Shown: in pieces, positions 1-9,104 of the stretch
Layout of the letters: every line of letters begins with the position of its first letter
Position numbering within the stretch: the first letter of the stretch is position 1
From: Basidiobolus heterosporus B8920
Lineage: Eukaryota > Basidiobolomycota > Basidiobolomycetes > Basidiobolales > Basidiobolaceae
Direction: 5' to 3'
Length of the DNA stretch: 15,379 bases
Assembly: GCA_000697455.1 (NCBI GenBank)
Contig: JNET01033962.1
Span: 1-15,379, forward strand
Position numbers and translations under genes: made by a program
The notes under the pieces: model-generated
Seen by the model: only the letters and a program-made list of their open reading frames with translations
Database searches by the model: none
Told to the model about the DNA's origin: nothing

Positions 1-195
1 GGTTCAATATAAGGGGCATACCAGCTTGGGGATTATTGTATGGGTTAAATTGATGGTGGACAATACATTCCTACTTAAAAAAGGAGAATGAAGTGGACAG
101 GAAGGGAATCCAATGGAATTAGTAAAATGATGGATGTGGTGGGTGAACTTGACTAAATCAAAATGATCCTTAGAGGAAGTGGATTTCGCAGTCAT
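1..195 (-). other. Possible 5' end of an unidentified gene running off the left edge
   Basis: On the minus strand an ATG at 195 opens a frame. A good acceptor (T-rich tract then AAGTAG) ends at about 71, and beyond it a frame reads ECIVHHQFNPYNNPQAG and stays open to the edge, which has a protein-like composition. A donor joining the two in frame would have to be the weak GTCAAG at about 153. I do not recognise the product. The ATG lies only about 170 bp past the COX19 stop, leaving little room for a promoter. Chance open frame is a real alternative. Confidence 0.2.
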
Positions 196-239
196 TCAGA
201 TGGTTATGGGATTCATACGACTTGGTAGTTAAGTTGGGG

Positions 240-245
240 TTTATT
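240..245 (-). terminator. Candidate poly(A) signal for COX19
   Basis: The minus strand reads AATAAA about 120 bp downstream of the COX19 stop. No better signal is visible closer to the stop. Assigned by position and motif only. Confidence 0.4.
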
Positions 246-364
246 CATATGATGCTTACAGTATTTCTAACGACAAAATCATGAAAAGAGAGCGTGCGTA
301 TGTAGGGTGAAGGGGAAGGTACGGGTGAGGGCAAGAGTGATGGTATGCAAACTGTCTACAGAGG

Positions 365-738
365 TCAAGTATTCGGCTCTGTTGTAAAGCCAAGGTTCTT
401 GAAGTCGTCCTTCGCCATGAGATCTCTATTGAATGTAGTACATGTATGTAAGTATGGGTCTATAGAGAGATAAATGCACGTCTGTTTACCTTTCCATGCG
501 ACACTTGAGGTATGCTTTTGATAGGTCTCGACAAGCTCCGTTGATCGCCTTATTTTGCTTCAAACATTCCATGTATTCAAGCATGGCATCCTTACATTCA
601 CCTGGGAATAGGTTAAGCTTCGGAGTGGTTTGGGTAAATAGTCTTGACTACTATACCTTCATGGTCTAAAGGGAAACTACCGCGGTCGGGTGGACTGGCG
701 GTGAAGCTTGTGGTGTTGGGTGGACGTCCGAAAGACAT
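365..738 (-). CDS. COX19: Cox19, twin CX9C copper/cytochrome oxidase assembly factor
   Basis: Three exons on the minus strand: 738-657, 601-490 and 425-365. The introns are 55 and 64 bp with GT..AG ends. They join without a frame break into 84 residues, the usual size for fungal Cox19. The start MSFGRPPNTTSF and the segment RGSFPLDHEGEC are the family's N-terminal signature. Two CX9C motifs follow, first C-KDAMLEYME-C and then C-RDLSKAYLK-C, the helical hairpin that is disulfide-bonded by the Mia40 import pathway. The tail CRMERDLMAKDDFKNLGF is also typical. In characterised yeasts Cox19 acts in the intermembrane space and cytosol with Cox11 in copper delivery to cytochrome c oxidase. The gene is divergent from the ArfGAP gene, with 294 bp between the two start codons. 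All exons are short, the longest 112 nt, so the gene is easy to miss. Confidence 0.95.
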
Positions 739-1032
739 GGCGTCTTGAGGGGAGAGATTTCGGATTGGAAAGAGAAAAGATTATTCAAAGTTAAGTGAAT
801 TTGTCGCACATTGTGTGAATCAAATTGGGGCTATACTCATCTAGGCATTCGAGCTTGATCCAACAAGGAAACTTCCACGATTTACTTGTGTTTAAACCGA
901 ATTCCGATCCTTTGCCATGGATTGTTGACTAAATGATGCTAAAGTGTTCGGTTTAAATACAAACCGCCTTTTTTATTGACATTTTAGTCAAATTATCTTC
1001 TATCCTCTTGACGTTACTTTCCCAGCAATTCC
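739..1032. promoter_or_regulatory. Divergent promoter between COX19 and the ArfGAP gene
   Basis: This 294-bp stretch separates the two start codons and must carry both promoters. It contains a perfect 11-bp inverted repeat, TTTAAACCGAA at 891-901 and TTCGGTTTAAA at 947-957, with a 45-bp spacer. A further AAACCG lies at about 962. A short T-rich run follows at 969-976. Function is inferred from position; no TATA box is convincing. Confidence 0.5.
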
Positions 1033-3991
1033 ATGTCACTTTCTAAAAGGCAAGAGGAAAGACACCTCAGGTATCCTTCGTTCTTACTACTGGCTGCCTT
1101 CAATTTTTCCTGACTTACCAACCATCCAACTAATTCTCCTGTTTTCTTTGAACTGCCCAGAGCGATAAGAGAGCTATTAAAGCTTCCAGAAAATAAAAAA
1201 TGTTTCGATTGTCCAGCCAAGGTTTACTTCACTTTCTTACTCTAGTCTGGTTACCGGAATTAACCTCTTCATGTATTCATAGTCTCCCGTTTACGTCAAT
1301 CTGATGAACAATACGTTTATTTGTGCGCAATGTTCCGGTTTACAGTAAGACATGACCCTTCAATCTCGGTATATCTTATTCTAATGTTTCTTCTTTTAGT
1401 CGAGAATTTAGTCATCGTGTCAAGTCTTTATCGGCTTCCACATTTACCTCTAGTGAAGTTTCTGCCCTTAAAGAAGGAGGAAACTTGGTAAGTAGGTTTA
1501 GTGGTTTTTCCTCACCTTCAAATTCTTCCTCACCCACGTTCAATAGAAAGCCAAAAGGATCTGGCTGGCGAAACTAACACCACAGGATATCGTTCCCGAT
1601 CTGACTACAGCAGAGGGAGTTCGAAAGTTTATGCGTCAAAAGTATGTTGAAAAACGGTATTTAGATAAAGAAGCCTTCTCGGCACTGAAGAAAAATCAAA
1701 GTCTTGAAAGTCTTACGGTTCGTACCATCTCTCGCAGTTGACAGAGGTCAAACTCGAATTAACTTTGGCCATCCATTCTTTATCGTGATAGGGCTCCGAT
1801 GGAAAGTCAACATACAGTTCACCTTCCACTAGCGCCATCTCATTGGGTCATATTGGGGTGCCTGGAGGGCTCTCTTCCCCTTCAATGTCTTCCCGTGTAA
1901 GACGGGGCTCCATCAGGAGCGACCATCCGGGCTCTGCGACGTCCCCAAAGCTAGGGGCTACTCCTTATTCGCCCAAAGTACTCGGTGAAGACCCATTTCC
2001 AAGGAATATTAACCCTGCGCTCTCAAGCCCAAAACAAGACGACTTTTCCCGAGCTTTCGGTGATTTAAGTATATCCCCCGAAGGTTTAAAGAGCAATGCA
2101 ATCCAGGTACAATTTAATAGAGAGACTGTTAATGCACCAATATCATTGACACTGAACTGTTTTTAAAGAGCGCGAGGCAACCTCTACAAGCAAATGGGTC
2201 GAGCCCAAGTTTCAACGATATATTCTCTGATTCCTTGCATCCAGTTACCTTAAGTCCACCCCCTGTACCAGAAGCATCCACTAACTCCATGTTTGACCAA
2301 GGAAGAACAAACAGCTTGCCGAACTCCGTTTCCCCGGCAAGAAACAGCTCTTTTGATGAGATCTTTAGTGGATATGCCTCTCCCCAGCTAGGACAACCGA
2401 CCCAATTCAACAATGCTCCACACGCAGCAGCATTTGAATTGAAACGAGCCGAGACTGCTCCTGCCCAAAGTAAGTTGTGGCTCTATGCGTGACCTATATG
2501 TGTCCTATGCAAGTTTTCGAATGTTATTAACGATATCTCGTGAAGTTGGACAATCTTTTCCACGTGGTCCGCTAGCCAATCTTCATTCGACCAGGGCTTT
2601 AAACGAACCTAACAGAGATTACAATTCGGTCGGGCGCCATGATTTCCAAGGAGCAGGTATGCAAAATGAACTTTGTACCCAGGAAAGAGGTAAGGAAAGG
2701 GACTTCATGCTCACTGCTATCTTTAATTCAGATCCGCATTCAAGCACTGGTCCCAATGATCACTTCGACGCTTTGTTCAACCATCGACGAGTCCCTCAAC
2801 CAGCCCCTCAACCATTGACTCAGCCCCATACCGACAGCTTTGACTCACTATTCGGGCTTACGAGCAGCGCACCAACAAGTAGCGCACCCCAATCTACAGC
2901 CTCCACATCGACCAACCTGGGGCCCACTGCATCATTTGAGCAGAAATACCCGTCGATCGACTTTGATGGCATCAACAACCCAACGTCAGCAGCATCCAAG
3001 GCGGACTCGATGGTCGAAAAGAAAGGAAATCGAAACTCCATTCCACAGTTTTTCCACCTCTCATCTCATAGCTCAGATAACCAAGCGATGGATGATTTTC
3101 TTTTCGAATTAACTGGCAACAAAAGTGGCCAAAGTGGCACTATCGCGTCATCCGCTAGTTACAACTGTACGCCAGAGACCGATTTGATGAGCCAAAATTC
3201 AATATTCAACGAGTCTAACCCAAAATTCAGCTTGGATAGAGGGCATATTAGTGGTCAGCAACCTAGTGGCCAGCAACCAAATTTCAAGCCACCGACCTCA
3301 TCAACTTTCAACCAAGCTAGTCCGTCGCTTCAATCCACTTCTGCATATGTGCCTAATTCCAATGGAAAAGTGCACCAATCCCCATTTCAATCTCCCTTTT
3401 TCCCGACCAATTCGGTGAAAGTAAACCCCTTCAGTTCTCCGCACCTGGGCCATACTATCAATAGAAGTGCATCACTTCCAGTATCCAATGAAGAAAATAA
3501 GCCGGTTTTCGCGAGACCAAGTAACTTCAACTCGCCTTCTCTGAGCTCGCCTCCCATGTCTTACACCATATCCCCATCTCTATCTACATCCACATCGCAC
3601 CCACCCTCTCCAAGCTTGACAACAAACCCGTTCGCAAACAGCAGCAAGGGATCCAACAAGCCACCCAACCCGCCTAATCTGCCCAATCCACCCAATCGAT
3701 CACCCAACGCAGTCAACCCGTTTGGCCAGAGTCAAGGAAAACCGCATCATGAAAAGAGCTCGGTGACATCAAGTAAGGCTTTTCTAATTTGGTTAGTGAT
3801 TAGTGCATTCAAGATTCATGGAAGAAATCCAATTTGTAGGTTCCATATTTGGGAATTCTCGAACAAATCCACAGACGAATACTCACTTTGGAAATCCCAC
3901 ATCCAGTAGCTTCCTAGATCTGGATCCATTGAAGAATGATGTCAAATTCGGAGCAAGTTCTTTGAAGAATGAGAACAAATGGTACCACTAA
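1033..3991 (+). CDS. AGFG-type ArfGAP protein (zinc finger plus long disordered tail)
   Basis: Ten exons: 1033-1070, 1161-1221, 1283-1344, 1400-1487, 1547-1717, 1792-2106, 2169-2469, 2546-2656, 2732-3772 and 3840-3991. All phases match, giving 779 residues. The ArfGAP domain spans about residues 12-130. Its CX2CX16CX2C finger is Cys27, Cys30, Cys47 and Cys50, and the catalytic arginine of CSGLHR is Arg55. KCFDCPAK, HRVKSLSASTFT and VRKFMRQKYVEKRY match the AGFG/Hrb subgroup. The remaining 640 residues are Ser/Pro/Asn-rich and disordered. They hold four F-[DN]-x-[IL]-F motifs and three NPF tripeptides (DNA 3424-3432, 3625-3633, 3715-3723), which bind EH domains in known endocytic proteins. The likely role is Arf-linked clathrin trafficking. 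Intron 2657-2731 is 75 bp and stop-free, so skipping or retaining it both keep frame. The splice sites at 1718 (GTTCGT) and 1222 (GTTTAC) are weak but required by frame. Confidence 0.88.
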
Positions 3992-4021
3992 GTTGCTTAC
4001 GCTATCACCCACTCTAGCACC

Positions 4022-4098
4022 GGCTATTACACCCACTATTGCACCTACCATTACACCTACCATAACGCCTACCATAACGCCTACCATTCCACCCGCTA
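4022..4098. repeat. 12-bp minisatellite, about 6.5 copies
   Basis: Units approximate TACCATAACGCC. Two adjacent copies are identical (4058-4069 and 4070-4081) and the flanking copies carry a few changes each. The array begins about 30 bp after the ArfGAP stop codon, so it probably lies in the 3' UTR. Read on the minus strand it gives a meaningless VGVM repeat. Confidence 0.85.
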
Positions 4099-4444
4099 TT
4101 GTATCGCTATGTCCCTTTTGGCCTCTCACACACTCTCTTTACCTAAACATGGTTAGCTTTTTAACACCCCTTCAGCCCTCAGGCTTATCTCTAACCCTCC
4201 CCCAGCCCTACCTCTACCCCTATCCTCTCCTATCCCTCAGCTCTCTCACCCCTTTCCTCCTTAGTCAGATATTATTCCAACCTTAGTATATTCAGTACTT
4301 TATTATGCCTTATTTATGTGTGATGTGGCCCTAATGTGAGAGTAATAGGATAAACTGAAATCAGCCTGCACGTGATTCACCATTCCGGTAGACTTGGTGT
4401 GAAACATTGGTAGATTATTTATGGGATTGGGATTGGGACTGGGA

Positions 4445-4464
4445 CCATGATCACCATGATCACC
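4445..4464. repeat. 10-bp tandem duplication
   Basis: CCATGATCAC occurs twice head to tail. It is preceded by GGGATT/GGGACT hexamers and followed by CAT-rich degenerate repeats. This is simple-sequence DNA within the intergenic stretch. Confidence 0.7.
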
Positions 4465-4599
4465 AACATCATCACTACCATTACTCTCATTGCTCCCATT
4501 ACTCCCATTACCACTGCACTACTCTTTGTCAGGACGTACATCTTCGGGTAGTTCTTAGAATTAGGTTCAGTTATGCACGGGGTATAGAATACAGTGCGT

Positions 4600-4637
4600 A
4601 AGGTGCAGGATGTATGGTGTAGGTGTAGGGTGTAGGG
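4600..4637. repeat. G-rich TGTAGGG tract
   Basis: The tract holds repeated GGTGTAG and GTGTAGGG units. The 13-mer GATGTATGGTGTA at 4609-4621 recurs exactly at 9319-9331, and both copies are followed within about 30 bp by AGGG..AGATCG. It may be a diverged copy of a dispersed simple repeat. Confidence 0.55.
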
Positions 4638-4865
4638 AGATCGTGCAAGGAAATGCTAGAAAAGTATTCAGTACTGCCTTAATATTGACTTAATACTCTA
4701 CATATGCCAAGGGAAATTCCCGTTTTCATGGAATCACCAGATTAGGGTGATGGGTGATATAAAGAAAAATCGTCCTTTTACGCCTCAACCTTCCAAATGC
4801 AATCACATCGTGACACTAGTGACTAAATTTAGGAAAAACGTCTCACTGATCATTAGTCCAAATTC

Positions 4866-4918
4866 TCCCTCACTCACACTCTCACCCTCACCCTCACCTT
4901 ACCCTGACCCTGACCCTA
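4866..4918. repeat. CCCTCA/CCCTGA hexamer tract
   Basis: The run contains CTCACCCTCACCCTCACC followed by CCCTGACCCTGACCC. It resembles, but is not, the TTAGGG telomere repeat on its complement. Simple-sequence DNA with no gene. Confidence 0.7.
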
Positions 4919-5214
4919 TACCCCCATATATACTACTTTTTTGATCACTTGTTCAACCCATTTTGAAGTTCATTCACTTATTATTCCTTTCCTTGATTCA
5001 CCCGTAGCACCTATACCTGCACCAGTTGCGTTCAGTGTCTCTTTATAACCACACTGTGGACTGAACCCCTCTTGAAACTTACTCTACTTTCCAAATTATC
5101 CCTATTCTTGGTTTCAAACCGACTTGTTTATAAAATTTCTTAAGGTTTGATACAAAACTTTACTACCCTCTACACAAGCATACCCATAGAGTGAGGTCCT
5201 TCACGTTTCAACGA

Positions 5215-5222
5215 AACCGGTT
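5215..5222. promoter_or_regulatory. AACCGGTT palindrome upstream of the SPRY gene
   Basis: A perfect 8-bp palindrome sits 54 bp upstream of the start codon at 5276. It equals the core site known for Grainyhead/CP2-family factors, which occur in some fungi. A related AAACCG lies about 160 bp upstream of the ATG. Function is inferred from motif and position only. Confidence 0.3.
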
Positions 5223-5275
5223 CAACCAATTAGATATTAGAAAAGTGTACTCAACCAAACCAACTTTCCACAAAC

Positions 5276-6720
5276 ATGACCACCAAGAGTTTTACTTTCT
5301 TTACTTTCTCCAAGAGAAAGATTTTCCCTTGGTTTTGCCTTGGGTTTTCCTTAAGTTTACCTAGAAGTGTAGAAGCTCACGATGCTACCACAGCTTGGGT
5401 AATATCTATGTCAGTCATCGGGACTGTCTTGCTACTTTTGGGGTTGTTATTGTCCATTCGTAGAAAGCTCTGGTCTCTTGGTGCTTATCGAGCTATTCAA
5501 CTAAGCAATGAAGACACTGAGACCTTACCAGATATTGATTATGACTTGGTCAATAGAAGAGCCGAAACTTGGTCCGTTGAGGAACGTCAATCGTTTGAAT
5601 TGGCTCGTGCCTTTGAGGAAGCCAACCCACCTGGTAGTTTGTCTTATGAACTCACTTCAGAACAAGGAGCACTTATCCGGGAAAAAGGAGTGGCCGCTTG
5701 GGAGTTCGAGGCAAGTGCTAACGTCAACGTCATTGTTCAGGACAGAACAGAGGTCGCTTTCTATGGTGGTGAATACTGTGTCCAGACCAACCTTCCCATT
5801 CCTCGTCGTGAAGCAGTTTACTACTTTGAAGTGAAAATGTTTGAAAAACCGGAAGATACTTCGGTAGGAGTGGGAGTAGCTACCAAACCTTTCCCATCTT
5901 GGCGTTTCCCAGGTAAGAAAGCATGTATCCAGTGAGATAGCATGATTCAAGTTGGACTAATGGTTGGATTAATTTAGGACGTAATAGACACTCGGTTGGT
6001 TACCATTCGAATGGAAGAAAATACTGTAATGATCCACTGAAGGGCAAAGCCTATGGGATTCCCTTCCATGAAGGGGACGTGATTGGATGTGGTTATCGAC
6101 CTCAATCAGGTACCATCTTCTTTACTCGAAATGGGGTCAGATTGGGCAATGCAGTGTCCGGGGTTCATTTAAATATTTTCCCAACGATTGCCGCAAACGG
6201 GCCATGCAATCTTCAAGTAAACTTTGGGCAGCTTGGGTTTGTGTTCATCGAAGCCAACGTTAAGAAATGGGGATTAGCGCCATCCATTGGAATCCTCTCC
6301 CCGCCACCTGCCTATGGAGCAGAGCGGGACTCGGTGTTGTTACAGTCAGGAAGCAACCTCACTGAGGAGCAACTGATCTCATTTCGAATGTCTCTCTCCA
6401 ACCCAGAAATCCGAAAATCCCATTATCAGCATACAGATGAAAACGATGTGTTCATTGGCCAGGGGAGTTCGCTGGGCTCACAACGAGATCTCTTGTCATT
6501 AATCACATACGAATCAGAAGGTGAAGACCACACTACCGACGCTTCCCTGAACGCTTCCCTGAACGCTTCCCATATATCAATCGACATTCCCTCTGACCAT
6601 CCAGAAGCCACTACAACAATCATTACTCAGCCTCCTGCTTATACAGAGATGGAGTATCCAATGGTTGATACAGAACAACTTATAGACGTTGCCGTACCAA
6701 GTGAGAACAATTCCGACTGA
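5276..6720 (+). CDS. Ssh4/Ear1-like SPRY membrane protein, Rsp5 adaptor
   Basis: Two exons, 5276-5912 and 5978-6720, flank a 65-bp intron with GTAAGA donor and TTTAG acceptor. They give 459 residues. An N-terminal hydrophobic stretch (about 16-29) is followed by a strong membrane span at about 40-61 and basic RRK. A B30.2/SPRY domain runs from about 150 to 305, with YYFEVKMFE, VGVGVATKPFP, SVGYHSNG, GDVIGCGY and FFTRNG as family landmarks. The C-terminal tail carries two PPAY motifs (6304-6315 and 6631-6642), the ligand for WW domains of Nedd4/Rsp5 ubiquitin ligases. In yeast, Ssh4 and Ear1 are endosome/vacuole membrane adaptors that direct cargo to ubiquitination and multivesicular body sorting, so the same role is inferred here. 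A 12-bp tandem at 6541-6570 gives an NASLNASLNAS repeat. The upstream context CACAAACATG is favourable for initiation. Confidence 0.92.
6541..6570 (+). repeat. In-frame 12-bp tandem repeat within the SPRY gene
   Basis: GCTTCCCTGAAC occurs twice, followed by half a copy, and encodes a four-residue ASLN repeat in the acidic tail between the two PPAY motifs. Copies are identical, suggesting recent slippage. The length is a multiple of three, so the frame is unaffected. Confidence 0.8.
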
Positions 6721-7198
6721 GCGGAACTGGAAATTCTTGCCTACGATGCGGCGTGTATATTGACTTTGGCTGATGACGGGAATCTACCACCAGTACATAT
6801 ACATCCTTGTAATTTGATTCATTCCATGTAATCTATAATTTTTAGGTGACCTGTTGGGTTCTTCCTAATAGAATAGATTTCCTGTGTATTTTTCTTTTCT
6901 ATTGGGTAACCAGGATATTCTTCTCTCTTCCTCGCTTTCACCTTCACCTACATCTTCTTCCCCCATTCCCTTGGGCCGTTCATTGTAAATTTGAAATAAA
7001 TTGATGGAAATCTATCCACTTTTTCTATATTTATCAAGAGAATTTGTGCTCAAGTAATCCATTGCAAGATTTAGGTGGGAGGAGGTACATCGAAAAGAGA
7101 GGATTTCATGAAAGGTACATTGTATGTTTAAACTTTAATAATGAAGTATATTCAATCTTCGGATTTCTCTTTGGTATAGCTTGGTTACAGTCTAAAGT
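6721..7198. other. Convergent intergenic region with poly(A) signals
   Basis: This region lies between two convergent genes and should hold both 3' UTRs. AATAAA at 6995-7000 on the plus strand is the best signal for the SPRY gene, about 275 bp past its stop. On the minus strand ATTAAA at 7139-7134 may serve the eIF4B gene, about 60 bp past its stop. A pyrimidine-rich stretch at about 6920-6965 is the only other structure seen. Confidence 0.5.
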
Positions 7199-8719
7199 TT
7201 ATTCCTCATTCTTTTCTTCCTTGGCCTTGGCGCTAGCGAAGGGGCTTGGTCTATTGGAAGGTCTGCTGGTTCTCCAGTTATCAGCGGAGTCACTGAAAGT
7301 AGGAGGTGCTTCTCTTCTACGTGGGGCAGAGTTCCATTTGCTCTCTTCTCCCTCACGACGACGGTTTTCGAAATTGCTCTTGAAGGAACCACTGGAACCC
7401 CAGGTAGTATCAGAACGCTTTTCGAAGCTACGCTCAGGTCTCTCGCTTCTCTCGGGTCTTTCGGCTCTGTCTTGGAAGGCTCCACGAGATCCCCAAGTGG
7501 TATCTCCGCGTCTTTCAAATCCACCACGGTCTTCTCTCTCTTGGCGGTCACGACCACCGAAACCACCACGAGAAGAACCGAAGACTGAACGGGAGGAATC
7601 AGCAGGTCCCTCGCGTCTCCAGTTGCGCTCTTCAGGGCGATCACGAGCTATATTAGAGAGGGTAATTAATTCCTTGTTCTTAAAAATCTCTAACTCTGAA
7701 TGGTATCAATTAACTTACGAGGATCAGCAACATTGACGCGAACGGAACGGTTGTTGAGGGTGGAACCATTCTTTTCAAGCGCCTTTACCAAAGATTCACG
7801 ATCTTCGAATTCGACGTAGCCGAAACCCTTAGGCTTGTCGTCCATTTTATCGCGAACCAATCTAACGCTGGTGACCTATAGAAGAGTAAATCTATTAGAA
7901 AACGAATTCATGGTACCTTTTGGTGAAAACCTACCTTGGAGCCAGCAAAGAAGTCCTCAACATCAGCATCAACCAAATCAAATGGCAAGTTACCAATGTA
8001 GGCAGTGAATGGGGCAACATCGGGGATTTCTTGAGGACCGCGTTGGGGTCTTTCAGGTCTATCGAAGCCGGAACGTTCTAGCCATGACGGAATCGATTTA
8101 GAAAGCGTTGAATAGAATAGAATAGAAGACTAAATATACATACCACCGAAACCACCACGAGATCCGAAAGCACCACCCTCTCTTCTGCTCTCACCGAAAC
8201 CGCCTTCTCTTCTACTATCACCAAAGCCGCCACGAGGTCTATCACCTGAAAAAGTAAAACATCCAAAGATATTAAAAACATGAAACTTTGTTTCAACTTG
8301 GGAGGATGAAATTGGTCGAACCATCAAGAGCAGTAGCGGCTGAAATAACAGAAACCATGGGTTAATTATCATAAACTTTCAAAAGAATTCCAGTATCAAA
8401 AATAAAGCATACGGGCAGAAGGAAGTTCGGCCATCTCGTCAGCCCAAGAGCCGGTATCTAAGAGTAGATGACTCGATTAGTAACCTCAAGCTTCGTTTGA
8501 CGGTTTTATTCACTAAGAGCAAACATACTTTGATCGTTCAAGAAATCAGCGAGGGAAAGCTTCTGTCCCTTATTCTTTTTTTTTCCTTGTTCAGCTATGT
8601 ATTGAAAAGGAGTGATAAGTAGAGGAATGAGTAACACGATAGGGGTGTGTCCTCTGCCAAAAAGGTGGATCCCACTAAAACCACCGGAACCTACGACAGA
8701 AAGGGATGTACATACCCAT
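7199..8719 (-). CDS. eIF4B/Sce3-like translation initiation factor (RRM)
   Basis: Eight coding exons on the minus strand: 8719-8716, 8594-8529, 8457-8413, 8339-8298, 8245-8144, 8077-7935, 7875-7719 and 7647-7199. All phases agree, giving 335 residues. The N-terminus reads MAEQGKKKNKGQKLSLADFL, then NTGSWADEM, the family's conserved start. Residues 54-86 form a Gly/Arg region with a tandem GGFG-[DE]-SRRE repeat. The RRM spans about 111-186, with RNP2 as YIGNLPF and RNP1 as KGFGYVEF. The C-terminus has two TTWGS-type repeats and DNWRTSRPS, comparable to the repeat region of yeast Tif3. Known relatives stimulate eIF4A helicase activity and bind RNA during mRNA recruitment to the 40S subunit. The first coding exon is only ATGG, and the 42-nt fourth exon uses a weak GTTGAA donor; omitting it keeps frame. 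RRM and flanks are certain; the first and fourth exons are inferred. Confidence 0.85.
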
Positions 8720-9104
8720 TTTAGTAAAGTAAGTTCGTTGAACTGCTTTGCAAGAGAAGAGATGGATTCAGAAATTGATATTCTTATGTTTCTACCAAAA
8801 GTCGAGACGAAAAAAAACCATATTCTTCATTATTGTACCTTTTCAATGATGACCCTTTTTTTTTAAGATTCAAATGGATTCTGTTCACTCAGTAACAAAA
8901 TTGATGCACTAAATTAAACCAGAGTTGCGCCAATCAAAATGGTTCCTCCTTACCGGGTCTCTCATCTTACTCTTAATTGGCTTTGTTGCCGAGCTCAACT
9001 TGATTAACAAAACGATGTTGGTTTAAGTGGCGCTTGCATGCAGAAGATGTGTAACTTTCTCGTGACAATTAGATTTTGAGCCTCATGGAAAAGGGGATGG
9101 TTGA

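Larger units (their letters stand above)
3992..5275. other. Gene-free intergenic stretch, simple-sequence rich
   Basis: No coding frame here resembles a protein, and the open frames are low-complexity translations of repeats. Contents in order: a 12-bp minisatellite (4022-4098), C-rich tracts (about 4165-4260), short GGGATT and CCATGATCAC tandems (4425-4464), CATTACTCC-like units (about 4470-4515), a G-rich TGTAGGG tract (4600-4637), and a CCCTCA/CCCTGA tract (about 4866-4918). The last 280 bp before 5276 should include the promoter and 5' UTR of the SPRY gene. Confidence 0.7.

Noticed and set aside
3914-4129. VGVM-repeat protein on the minus strand
   Set aside because: A translation of the 12-bp minisatellite and the end of the ArfGAP exon; no real gene features.
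4407-4601. Asp/His/Tyr-rich small protein
   Set aside because: The residue pattern is produced entirely by simple DNA repeats.
3992-5275. Mobile element or virus-derived sequence
   Set aside because: No terminal repeats, target-site duplications, or transposase, integrase or capsid-like reading frames are visible anywhere in the window.
7192-7644. 150-codon minus-strand frame over the eIF4B C-terminus
   Set aside because: It is the wrong frame of the last eIF4B exon. The true frame gives the RGG/TTWGS repeats and the stop at 7201-7199.
8612-8866. 84-codon plus-strand frame
   Set aside because: Lies over the first intron and upstream region of the eIF4B gene on the other strand, with no motif.
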